Shown piece by piece: positions 25,101 through 36,603 of a stretch of 64,000 nt of DNA. Position 1 is the first letter of the stretch. The number at the start of each line of letters is the position of its first letter. The notes under the pieces are model-generated. The model ran no database searches. It was not told the DNA's origin and worked only from the letters and a program-made list of their open reading frames with translations. The stretch comes from Anseranas semipalmata (Eukaryota > Chordata > Aves > Anseriformes > Anseranatidae), in contig VXAA01005221.1 in NCBI GenBank assembly GCA_013399115.1, forward strand, positions 124,679 through 188,678, read 5' to 3'. The translations under genes and the position numbers were made by a program.

Positions 25101-27665
25101 TGGTGCTTGAAATTAGTGAGCCTTAGAGACTGATATAGTATTGTATACCTTACTGCTGAGTATGCACTGCATACCAGCCAAGGGAATTGGACACCCTGAA
25201 TCTTGAACAGATTTAGAAGACAACAAAGCTTCTCTCACAGACTTATTGGTACAAATGGTCCGTTTTTAAAATTGTACTCCAAAGTCAAATCTGTCAATTC
25301 ACATTTCTTCCCTTATTGCTTTTTCTTTAAAATTTGATTTTCAGCTATTTGATTCAAAGGAACAAATAATCTTCAGTTATCTTTCTTACTGGAAATATTT
25401 TGAGTAAATTTTTTTGCTCTCATTTTCCCTGCCAGTGCAGTATTTTTTCCATAGAATATCATTGCAGATATATTTTACAGTAAAGTAATGAGTAACACAA
25501 CACAAACACATCTATTCTTTTAATTAAATGAGCTACAGCTTTTTGGCTGAAACAAACAATAATATTATTTATAACTCAAATTACATTACATAAAGTGTGC
25601 TCTCATCTATAAAGAGACTATAAATGACATGGTAGGGTTCCGTATTTGCTTTCTCACTTTTTTTTTTTCTTTTCCCAATGACTTTCCTGTTGACCTCTCT
25701 TTTAATTTACAAATAAAACCATGACTTTCTTGACTGCCAGCACTGAAAATTCACCCTGGGATCTGAGATCAAGCTGTGTTCTTTCTGGTTTATGCCAAAA
25801 TAGACTCCGGTTCACCTCTCCAGTGCTGAGGTGGCTCTGCAGGGCTGGCAGGAATGAAAAGCAATAACAGTATTTTTGCCAGTAAAAAGATGAAGTGAAC
25901 AGATTCTCTCAGAAGTAGGAAGATACCGATTTTCAAGTCAGCTTTATAGAAAACAGCTGTTGTTTGAAACAAATGCTCACAGAAACAAATGCTGGGGTGG
26001 AAAGGCTCATTGCTTGATGTTCCTCTGCAACAATCCTTCATTTCTCCTCTTTGGTCTTTCCAGCTCAGCTTGTAGCTTGCAGCAATTCTTGAAGCTAAGC
26101 TGTGGTTGTGGCTGTGGTTGCACATCCTTTTTACCTGGTGGAAGTGCTGGACTCAGGTGTTTGTGCCCTCTTCTAATTGCTGGCATGCTGCATTTGTGTT
26201 GGTATGACTGTGTCTGGGACTGCTCCATGCACTGGATGGAGATGATTTTTGTGGAAGTCCCCAGGCTCATTGGTTTGGAGCCAGGTCCCAACACAACTCT
26301 GCAAACTGTTGCACTGTCAGGCCTATAGATTCACCCTCCTGCTGCAGGATTTGTGGGACGTCAGATGAAATCTACAGAAAGCAGTTTCCTAATTATTTTT
26401 CCCAAATCCCAACCAAGGATGAACATTTACTGAGTTCTTTGTATTTAGCTGTAAAGCCTTCCAATTTTTTTTTTTTTAAAGTCACTCTCCCATATAATAG
26501 TTGTCAAATTACATCTTTGCAGTGAGAGTCTGATGGAAACACAATGCTTTGGGATGATGAACAAAGGCTTAACTCTGCTGTGCTGACAGGGTGCCCAGCT
26601 TTCTTCAGGAACTGGGTGTCTCGGTGGGACACAGACACAGGACCTAACGCTCTCCTGCCACGGAGCCCGTGATGGTTGAGGAGCTCCCTCCTTGCTCAGC
26701 ACAGGGGTTTACAGAGGGCAGAGAAGTGTGGGCAAATGAGCCATTTTCAGAAACTGTAATTTTTCCTGCTGTAAACCAGGAGGATGTGGTCCCTTGATAG
26801 GTGAGAGCTGCGCTCTTAGGAAAATGCTAAAAGGTGAAGCCAGGCAATGACAGGAACGTATCCAAAGGCACGTGTGAAACCCCCCCTTTCTGGGCTGCAC
26901 CGGGTTTCACCATGCCTTTGGCAGAACTTACCCTCAGCTGCTTAATCCTGTAATGCAATGTGTTGCATTTCTCATTTATTAAAAAGGATAGAGAAAAGGT
27001 AATGATGCCTAACAAAGACTGCTGCCCCTGGAGCTCTTTCAGGCTGTGGACCACAAAATCCCAAATTCAAACTGTGGGAAATATTTGGCTAAGGTTTAGT
27101 TGGTTCTTAGGGAAACACACAGAAGGCAGGAAAGTAACCATGTAAAGTTTTTTATCTGCCTTTTGCGGGGCACCGTTGATGACTGGACCATCAGCTGTCA
27201 TTGCGCCTAGGTGACCTGTTCCCTGCAAGCCCGTGTGCCACCCACTGCTCTGAGAGCGCTGAGCCCAGCCCCTGGTGCCACAGCATTCCTGGAGAACCTG
27301 AGGAACATTGAGAAGCAAAGCTGAACAATTATTTGCACTGCATAACATGACAGATCTAACAAGAGAAGAGACACTGAGCCATGGGCAATGTGTGCTGGCA
27401 TTTACAGTTCCCTCTGCTGAAATGTCCCCTGTGAAATGTGATTCTCTACACTGTCTCCTTGGGTTTAAGGAAAGAGAAATTTAATGGAATCTGATTTTTG
27501 ATTTTATATGTAATTCAACCCATTGGATATATAGTACTAAGAGAAAAGGAAGATAATTGCAAAAACAGATTAAAATAGCTTCTAAACAAAATGGAAATTT
27601 ATGCAGAATGTCTTTTAGAAGAAATAACTCTTGTGCTTGCTTTGGCTGGCACTGGTACAATGCAC

Positions 27666-27680
27666 TTTTTTTTTTTTTTT
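27666..27680 (+). repeat. Poly(T) run, 15 nt
   Basis: An uninterrupted T run flanked on both sides by TGCAC (ATGCAC before it, AATGCAC after). The flanking match might be a short duplication, but it is too short to prove an insertion. Confidence 0.85.
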
Positions 27681-29330
27681 CTTAATGCACTTTCATAGAC
27701 TGCTTCTGCAAAGCTGTGGGTGAGACTTCATTTTAATAATCACAGCAATTTGAACATGCACTTGTTTCTGCCTGAGGGGTAAACATCTGCACGTGGTAGA
27801 AAATGGATCTGTGACACTGAACTCCTGTAAAACTGCTTTCCCACCTGCCAAAGAAAAATAACCAAACAGGTAATTCTTTTTTTAGGACTGAAACCAAATG
27901 CACGGAAGTAAAGACATTCACAGTTCAGACAGCTCTTTTTACCTCTTAGCTTAACATAATTTGTTTAGGTATTACAGCATCTGCTGTAGGTTATGTAAGA
28001 TCTGTTGCAAGAACTTATGATATCTGATGAATAAAGGACAAAGTCTCAGTTTAGTTTTGAATATTCAGGGTTTAGTGCATTTTGCTGTAAGCCCCTCCCA
28101 GGTCTTACTGCTCCAGTTGATACAATTGCAAATAATCTCTTTCTGTGATTAATGGCAAAGGTATCGCCAGTGAGTGCCTTGAGGTTGCATCCCTGAGTGT
28201 TAGGTGCTGTACAAGTGTAATCAAAGGACATTCCTAATGTCAAAGTGCCAAAATTCAAATAGGAGTTAATGGACCAATGTCCTTTTGAATTGGATGAATG
28301 GCTACATTACATTATTAGAAGCAGACTTTGCATTTTTATGACTTGTGAGTCACCTAAATTAGCAAAACAATCCTCAGAATCAAAATTCTCTCCTTAGATT
28401 ACATCAATACCCATTTTGGCATCGTGCAAACTGGTTAGCGATCAGAAAACTTAACCTTGTTCATTTGATTCAGATGAGTAGTCTCACTGGGGTTAACTGA
28501 AGCGCTCATAAGAATAATATGAACATGGTTACTTCTTGCTTAGGTAATGGTAAATCATTTGATTAAATTATTTTTTTCCCCTCAGGGCCACTGACAAGAC
28601 AAATTAACAAGACTCACAAATATCTAGTTATGATCTGCAATCAAATGTACAAACCACATAAATTTCAAAAGAGAAAAATAAAAATAAGAAGTCTCTTTAA
28701 CATGAGAAGCTCGATGTTTTTAGTGTCAGAATGTGGACAGAGTTATACTAACAGATTAACATAATTAATCAGGCCGAATTCTAAAAGAACTATGCAGACA
28801 AATTGCATTCATAAGGTATGGGGAGTCTGCATAAGAAATAAATATTTTGCATGCATTATTTGCAAATATACACTTTTCGTGAGGAAAAAGGAATGCATGC
28901 TCATTTAATTTCTCAATAATGCATCCTACTACATACCTATGAACATGCAGAATAACAGATTGAAGGGCGCATGGACAAATCAATTATTGCATTGCTTGAC
29001 TTCTTAGCTTTTGTCTTGGCAATGAAAACATTTATTATGTCCATCGCATCTTTCAGGTGAAATGCAGTTTGGGAAGACAAGTTAATACACATTCAATTGC
29101 TACTCATTATTTCACTGATGTATAATCTAGAGGAGGTAAATGTTTTTTATCAGTATAAATATATATTACATACAGAAAGCTGTATCAAAAAGTGCTAAGA
29201 TTTGTGGAGAGATCTCTCCACACTGAAGAACATTTTTAGCAAGGATTGCACATGGAAGCATGAACTTGTTGACAAACCCTACTAACAATCACATTGTGAT
29301 GGCTGTTGGTAAACAAAGAATATGTAAAGT

Positions 29331-29405
29331 TATCTATTCTATTCTATATTCTAGTCTATATTTTATGTATTATGTACTTTTTATTCTATAAACTCCTATA
29401 TTCTG
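29331..29405 (+). repeat. Degenerate TATTC-type repeat
   Basis: A 75-base stretch with repeated TCTATTC and TATATTC units, decaying toward the 3' end. It looks like an eroded pentanucleotide microsatellite. Confidence 0.75.
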
Positions 29406-30022
29406 TTGCTTCTGTAATAGACTGGGATATTAGTAAATAAAATGTTGACCTGTCCCACAGACAAAGTTGGGCAATTGCTCCAGGCAGCATGGTGGCAGGA
29501 GGCCGTCTCTGAACAGTCCTCCAATGTGGCTTCTGCTTGAGCAGTGCAGCTAACTAGGCAAACATGGGGTAGGGAACAGCATCGTTTATTTTGACCAAAT
29601 GACCAATAGCTATAGTTAGGATAAAGATTCGGTGAATTACGGTTAAGCATGCAACCTTTAGCATTTTCTGCCTCTTGAGTAAATAGCTATTACACTTTGC
29701 TCATTTGTTTAAGTAGTATTTCCAGGTCTGCTTATTTATTTATTTCTCTCTTTAAAATACAAAACCACGTGAAAATAAGTCAATAGGAAAGGTTTAAGTC
29801 TTTTGGTGCTTTAAAATTAATTTATTTTTGGGAAAGCATGACTTTTTTACACTCAGTCCATGTAAAAAGCTACCACTTTCTTCTGCTCAAACTTTCCAGG
29901 ACATTTCACCTTTAGTCAGAGCCCAAATGGAAATTTTTAGAAAGATTTGAGGTTACTGATGTGTGGTAATACAGCAAGAAGCAGATAAGACATAGTTACG
30001 GCATTCTGAGCTGTTACACCGA

Positions 30023-30079
30023 TATGCTTCTTATATACCTGATTATGCTTCTGATATACCTGTTCCAGCAGGTATATCA
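30023..30079. repeat. 21-bp imperfect tandem duplication ending in an 11-bp hairpin
   Basis: TATGCTTCTTATATACCTGA (30023) is followed 21 bases later by TATGCTTCTGATATACCTG (30044). The second copy runs into a perfect inverted repeat: TGATATACCTG (30052-30062), the 6-nt loop TTCCAG, then CAGGTATATCA (30069-30079). The stem is 11 bp with no mismatch. The first tandem copy has T where the stem needs G, so only the second copy pairs perfectly. It may be a binding-site cluster or chance. Confidence 0.85.
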
Positions 30080-32429
30080 TCACCCCTGCTCTTGGAAAAT
30101 TGGCCTGTGTTTGGCTTTGGGAATCTCTTATCACATTTTTTCCCTCTTCAGTCCTTCCTTTCAGCCCTTCTGTATTTTTCTCTGTGAAAATGTTAGCTAC
30201 AGTATGAGTGAGAGGGTAGGATGACTTAGGGGAGAAAGGAAGAGAGAGATGGATATATACAAAAAGTAAAAACATGCAATAAGAAAATGGTGGAGCAGAT
30301 TGTGGAAGAGAAGCAGGCTGTAAGTAAGTTCAGGCTGATACTGGGATGAGACAAAAATAAAGTATTTAATGTATGCCTGTGGCAATTATCAATATTAATA
30401 TGAATTTATAATGGTTGTTAGAAGCATAAAACTAGGTGAATAAAAATTGATCATAGAATTTATACAAACCATTACAGTGATTTAAATCCTATGATCAGTG
30501 TTTACTTATGTCTTAGGGTAGAATAATGAACCTTTAATTGCAGGCAAGCAATTTTATGTCAGAATAAATCAGAACTTGGGTGCAGTGATTCCATTTATCC
30601 AACAATGCAGTTGATGTTGGCACTCATTCAGCATTCTTTATATTAAGTTTTAATGCGAAGCATCTGAAGCACACTTAATAAAGCCATTAGATACAACCAA
30701 TACATGATGAAATGTTCACCATCCTCTCCCCCTTTTCTCCTCTTGACCCACACAGGGCTTATTTTTACAGAACAGATCCACTTTTTGATCTCTAAACTAA
30801 GGGATACAACGAGCCAAGCAAAACAAAACACATATGCAACAAACACAGTTGATTTCTGAAGCTGAAAGGGTGAAATGCAGAATGAATTCTTGTTCCAGGA
30901 ATGTTTTGTTAAGCAGCAAGAAATATTGTTTTCTGAAGAAACTATACAGATTAAATGGTCTGGAACAATATCATATCAAAAGAATGATGACTGTATTTTA
31001 AAAGCAGGAGATCTTAATCTTAGTGTAGAATGTAGAAAGAGAATTATCTTTTAAAATTTATTTATTCTATTTCAGTGTATATTAAACAAGATGTGACCTG
31101 TCCTGAACTTGAGACTCATTTAAGAAGTAATAGAAAATGTTATTAAAGGACAGACATGCTAATAGGATAGCAAAAAAACCCTATATCAATGCTCAGACTC
31201 CTGGATGTCTCAGGCAGCTCCTGCCAGAGGTCCAGAGCCAGCAAACTCCCCTTCATATATTACTAGAAGACTGCATTAAACACCTAAAGCAGTCTGAACT
31301 GGAGGTCTGAGAAGTTTTATTTATTATTTATTTTTAGCAATTGAAAGGCACATTTTGTGGCCTTTGCAATTCAGCCGGAAGAGCAGTAGTGTGCTTATGG
31401 GAGATGTGCTGGCCAGTGAGCGAGCTGTTGGTGGTGAGAACCTGGTGCGTGGAGGTGGTGGTGGGAGCAGCTGATGGCCAGTGCTTTGGAGCTGGCCACC
31501 GCACCCCAGATATGTGTTCTGAGTAAGCTAGTGCTTGTGGGTGGGCCCTATGTGACAGCTGTCTCTGGTAAAGAGGCAGATTTTTTTGCCCACATGAGTT
31601 GGAGTCATGGGGGTGGCAGCATCTTCTTCCTCCTGTTTAGGACAATTATTTGTAGGGGCATGGTTGGAGCTGCCACCAACATCAGCTGGCTGCCATGCCC
31701 AGCACGTGGACAGCTGAGATGATGGTGGGGAGCCTCCCTGCCAACTGCAGGGCTCGGCACAATTTCAGTTTGCTGTTCTGCAATGCAGCCACCCTAGCAC
31801 ACCTCAGGCACAGAGACAACTGGTAGCAGAAGGCTGAGCATCTTCCTCAGCTACATGTCCCTGGGCCTGAAACAGAGCCCTTCCAGAAAGTGCTTCGTGC
31901 TCTTGGAAAAAGAAACAGGTTGGAGCATTCGCTAGGAGGATGAGGCAGCTTTTGGTCAGCATCGTGGTTAAAAAAATGCATGCTTTGGGGGTTTAGTGTG
32001 CAGCTGTTAAAATCTCTACCAGAATTACCAATACTTGCTTGAGTGAGAAAGTGGAAAACCAGAAGACAAAGGACAAGGTTATTGATGTTACAAATCAAGA
32101 CAAGGTAATTATAGCAACCTTCCAGAAAATAGCAGTGTAAAGAAAATTAAGTAGTTCTAACTTTCTGTATGAATATGGGAAATAAATCAGATGAAATTAG
32201 GCAACACTATCTAAAAAAACATTCTCATTTTCTGGTGGGCGATATTTTGTAATGGCAAAAAAACTCAACAGCCTAGCCCCCAGTCCCCTAAAAATTATGC
32301 TGACTTTGCACATAAATTGCAAATGCTTTGGCAAGATTGAGTATCAAAGACATAAACAGGATATTTCTGCTTTTCTGTACTGCCTCATCTTATTACATCA
32401 TCTGCAATGCCTTATTATATATGAGATAA

Positions 32430-32456
32430 GTTTGTTTGTTTGTTTGTTTGTTTTTT
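32430..32456 (+). repeat. (GTTT)n microsatellite
   Basis: Five GTTT units followed by G and a run of six T. Confidence 0.95.
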
Positions 32457-33723
32457 AATTAGACTTGGAAAACAGGTAGGAAATCAGAAAGAAATCCTGA
32501 AGTAAAATAAAAAATGTAACATTTTGTTTCAGTTTAAACACAGATTCACTCTAACACCAGCATATTGTCAATGGCAGGAACTTGAGATGATAATTAGAAT
32601 GAACTGCATGAATTTCTGAGCATTATTAGAGTACTATCCTTCTTCATATATATATAACATATACATAAAAATGGTATTTTAAAATTTCAAATGCTTATGG
32701 TAATATCACCATAGTTTATATTTTAACTGTTAATAAGTTAGGTCTGATTATAACAGAATCCTACCAAGTGTAAGCAAGAACAAAGTTTGAATGACTTATA
32801 TTTGGGTAAACGCACTACTAAACTCTGTAAGTTAAAAGCATTTCTTTATGAAGTGAAATGGAATCTCAGCAGGACTTCATGATTAAAAGTGAAATTATTT
32901 GCTGTGCTTTATATATAATTGGGCTAATTAATTGCTGGACACAGCATAAGTCAAATTTTCCAGGTAAGCACCTGATGTACCATATTTTATCTGACGACTC
33001 TCTAATTAATACTGAAATACACATTACCCTCCCCACCAACATCCCTCAACAGAAGCTTAAGGTTGTGAGGTCAAGCGCTTGAAGGATAGAGAAATGCAAA
33101 GCTCAAGGTTTCCAATGCACTCTCTGGTCATATCCCTTTTACAAGTGTTCATAATCTTCAATGACGTGATCTTTCCCTCTTCACTGTTGGTGTGCCCACC
33201 AATACCGGGGCGTTCAGGTGGCAAGAAACTCCTGGAAAGTCCTAGTCAACTTTTGTCACACAAATTTGGAACATTTGACTGCCAAACACTAGGAAGTATC
33301 TCTTACGTATATATGAACTAAATTTTTTTTGAGAGGTTTTTGTTTGGTCAGCTCTGGAAGGTAGAAGCCCTATCTCAAGAAGCCCACTGCCAAAGCTCAA
33401 GGTTTTCTTTCAAAACCTGAAGAGACTTACAAGAAGACCAATTTTTCCTTAATATCATTCACTTATTAGCAGCTGAAGCATGAAAGCTATGTGTAGGAAC
33501 GTAAAGTGTTGGCCTTAGGTTGTTATCCATCATGGAAAAATCCAGCATGGATTTTTATAACTGTATGAGGTCAAAAGCACTTGCATCACAGGTTGATGGT
33601 GGGAATTATAGTTCAGGCTGATGCTATTGGGGGCTAGGACTGACTAGTTCTGCCTGGACTGTAATCCATAACAAACATAAGAAAATGGGGCCCAAAGCCA
33701 TTATTGGCTTGGTAGGTTTTTCA

Positions 33724-33751
33724 TTTTTTTTTTTTCTTTTTTTCTTTTTTT
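33724..33751 (+). repeat. T-rich tract with two C interruptions
   Basis: Twenty-eight bases of T broken by two single C. It lies about 25 bp before the CR1 tail at 33778 but is not part of that element. Confidence 0.9.
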
Positions 33752-33777
33752 AATTCAACTTTCAACAGCACAGTATG

Positions 33778-33943
33778 TCACAGAATCATAGAATCACAGA
33801 ATCACAGAATCTTTTAGGTTGGAAGAGACCTTCAAGATCACCTAGTCCAACCTAAGACCTAACACTAACAAGCCCTCCACTAAACCATGTCACTAAGCTC
33901 TGCATCCAAACGTCTTTTAAATACATCCAGGGATGGTAACTCC
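33778..33943 (-). mobile_element. CR1 LINE 3' end, minus strand, very short
   Basis: The plus strand starts with four reversed octamer units (TCACAGAATCATAGAATC and onward), then TTTTAGGTTGGAAGAGACC and CCTAGTCCAACCTAAGACC. It breaks off shortly after CCAGGGATGGTAACTCC. Only the 3' UTR and the last codons of ORF2 remain, ending in the usual Asp-Met-Val-stop. It differs from the copy at 10294-10522 by about ten substitutions over roughly 150 aligned bases, so both come from the same subfamily. Confidence 0.93.
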
Positions 33944-35624
33944 ATGTTCTTCTCTGTCTTGGACAGCTCTGGGAATATGACTCAAAGGATAAAGCATAGG
34001 AGGAGGAAAGGCTAGATAAAACTGTTGGAGTGGCATCCTAGCTGTTTTCACTTCTGGGAAGTAGCCTGCAGCTCTTAAGGAGCTCGTAATCCTTTCAGTT
34101 TGCAGACAAGTCAATATTTGATCCAGCATAATTAGAAAATGCCATATGAGGTGGGCTGAAACTAACCATAAGTTGAGGTCCAGTTTAGCAAAACTTTTGA
34201 GCCTACAGATACCCTGAGAATTTGTAAAACCTTGAATTATTTATTCTGAGAAATTTAAAACTGAAAGATTGCAACTTTCTATTTTGAAAAAATTGCTTTG
34301 TTTCAAAATTGACCAAAATGTTACAGCAATGCCAAGGAAGGGTTAAATAACTTGAGAATGAAATGATACATCACAATGCAAACATCTAGTCCAGCTGAAT
34401 TGTCACAGGTTACTCTATGGCCAATATGCAGAAAGCACTAACATGTTAGAGTCTCACGTCTACTAGGGAGGGAAAAAAAAGAATCACATTTTGTGATAAC
34501 TTAATACTGTTTCAAGTTATGTTTTCTCAGAGTTGAGTCTAGTACAATACTTTGTCATGATCCATCTGCCTTGGCTTGCTGAAGAACAAAATGCAAACAT
34601 GTTCAGAAGAAAAGGACGTGACCTCATCAACTTGAATACCTGCCCTAACTTGTGGTTGTCATTAACTCACAGTTGTTGACCAAAGGGACCATAAAAGTTG
34701 TTACAATTAATGACTGATACTGGTTTTTAAAATCCAGAGACATGTCTTTAAAATTAATCAGCAACAGTTACTTTGACTAGGATTATTTGGGCTTTATTTT
34801 ATTGTGAAATATGAGATGACGTGACACCTATTTTACTTGTCAGTGTTGAAGTAATGTTATTCAAAAGTGGAATGATAGTAAAATACTCAAAACGTAGCTT
34901 AATGATAATTATTCCTGATCATTGCAATTAAAGGAACCTTCAGGATTTTTGAGTAGAAAAAGCCCATTCAGGCAAGGGGACTAAAAAAACCTAAACATTC
35001 AGTTTATATGTGGAGTTCAAATTCTAGTCTGCAGTTCAAACATCTCTCTTGATTTGGGAGATCATGTAAACACGTACTTGATCATTACTTTCTTGAATCA
35101 GGGACATCGTACAGTACAAATAATACAAACAAACAAAAAAACATATATTAAAGTAACATTAAGAATATATCCTATATATAAAAGAAATTACAAACTGACA
35201 TCAAAGGAACAAAAGATATTCCAAGGAAGTTCTGATTTCTCTTTATACTAATGTGGTACATTACAAGTTGCATAAGAAAAAGAAAATTTATTTAAAACCT
35301 GACTTTCCATATGCACAATTTTTACACAAGGTAGACTTTTTTTCTTTGGAGAGTTATTCAACCTCTTTATTGTTTGCAATATACTTGGTAAAAGTACTTT
35401 ATTTTCAGTTTATGAGTTTTCTATATTGTTTGTTGTTTAAAAATTAGTTTATTACCACTGTTTTTAAGAACTTATTTTGTCAGTGATTATTTGAAAAATT
35501 TGACTTTATTGATGTCTGAAATAACAGAGAAAAATATCAATTGCACTCACTTCAAAGAGATTTCAACTAGGTGCAAGCTACTTTCCAATACTGATTAAAG
35601 AGATGAAACTTATAGTTTCCACAT

Positions 35625-35659
35625 AAAAAAAAAAACAACAAAAAACAAAAAACAAAAAA
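35625..35659 (+). repeat. A-rich (CAAAAAA) tract
   Basis: A run of A with C interruptions, close to a CAAAAAA repeat. Confidence 0.9.
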
Positions 35660-36584
35660 TTTTCATTAGAAACAAAACTATTTCTTTATTTCTTACCATA
35701 AAACGTGTCCAAAATTTTCTGCATGTGGATTGTGCATGTGTTGTGATGAATAAAACTTTGGTCACCTGATTTTGTTGCAAAAAAACCAAAACAAAGCTGA
35801 ATGAGCTATCACCTTCACAGTAGGTAAGACAGCAGAGACAGCATTTCAAGACCCAATATAGTAACTTAAAGTGCCAGAAAAATACAAATATAAAGGCCTT
35901 ATGACAATCGAGATTGAGACCTGGTAATCTAGTCCCTGTGGGGGACTATGGCTATGACTTAACTTCTGCTAAACATTGGTGTACGCTATAAAACCTCTTA
36001 TTTAAAATTATATAAAAGAAGAATTTTCTTCTTTCAGTAGCTGTATATAGATTCATACCTTGTGATTCAAAAGTGCCAGGTGCCAAACAATTTCTGCTGA
36101 GGAAACAATAAATGTGTTGTGCTTTGAAAATCTACCCCCATATTTACTAACATGTACATGGATGACCATTAGTTTTCTTTTCTTTTATCTTTCGGACTCC
36201 TGTGCCTTGACACAAGGAGAGCAGGCATTGGGATGCCCACAGGAAGAGGAAGAGTAAGCTTTAGCAAATGGAGATAAGTATCACTATTGAAGGGTTAAGC
36301 ATGCTTGTTGCATTTTAAGTACTTCAAATTACCTAACATCATGTCTAGATCCTGCTATATAACTAGTTAGTATTTAAGAGCCAAAGATGATTTTAATTGT
36401 CAGTTAAAACCCATCATTCGTGTTAATTTCTATTCAATTTAAGGTTAATCAAAATTTCTTGACATGTCAAGGAGCCAAACAGAACTTACTTTTGCTTCTT
36501 AGAAGAACTGAGGACCTAAGAGAGTATAATAGAAGAGTTTTTACCAGGAAATTCTGTTTATTCAAATTCCATTCTCATGGACCA

Positions 36585-36603
36585 TCTCTCTCTCTCTCTC
36601 TCT
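36585..36603 (+). repeat. (TC)n microsatellite
   Basis: Nine TC units plus a T, followed by GTATATATGTG. Confidence 0.95.

Larger units (their letters stand above)
17746..33777. other. Largest non-coding interval, no gene recognised
   Basis: About 16 kb without a recognisable gene or clear interspersed repeat. Low-complexity tracts are listed separately. GC-richer patches at about 23520-23960, 26100-26330, 26560-26940, 27170-27310 and 31380-31760 carry overlapping frames of up to about 120 codons on both strands. None has recognisable domains. The text at 18107-18150 (CCTGATTCTCCT and following) faintly resembles an old sauropsid interspersed repeat, but too little remains to call it. The rest is AT-rich complex sequence, some of which may be conserved non-coding DNA. 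Confidence 0.6.

Noticed and set aside
25960..26328. 122-codon plus-strand frame with a CGCGCGC run
   Set aside because: The Cys/Gly run comes from a local GTGGTTGTGGCTGTGG simple-sequence stretch. Open frames also exist on the opposite strand, and nothing is recognisable.
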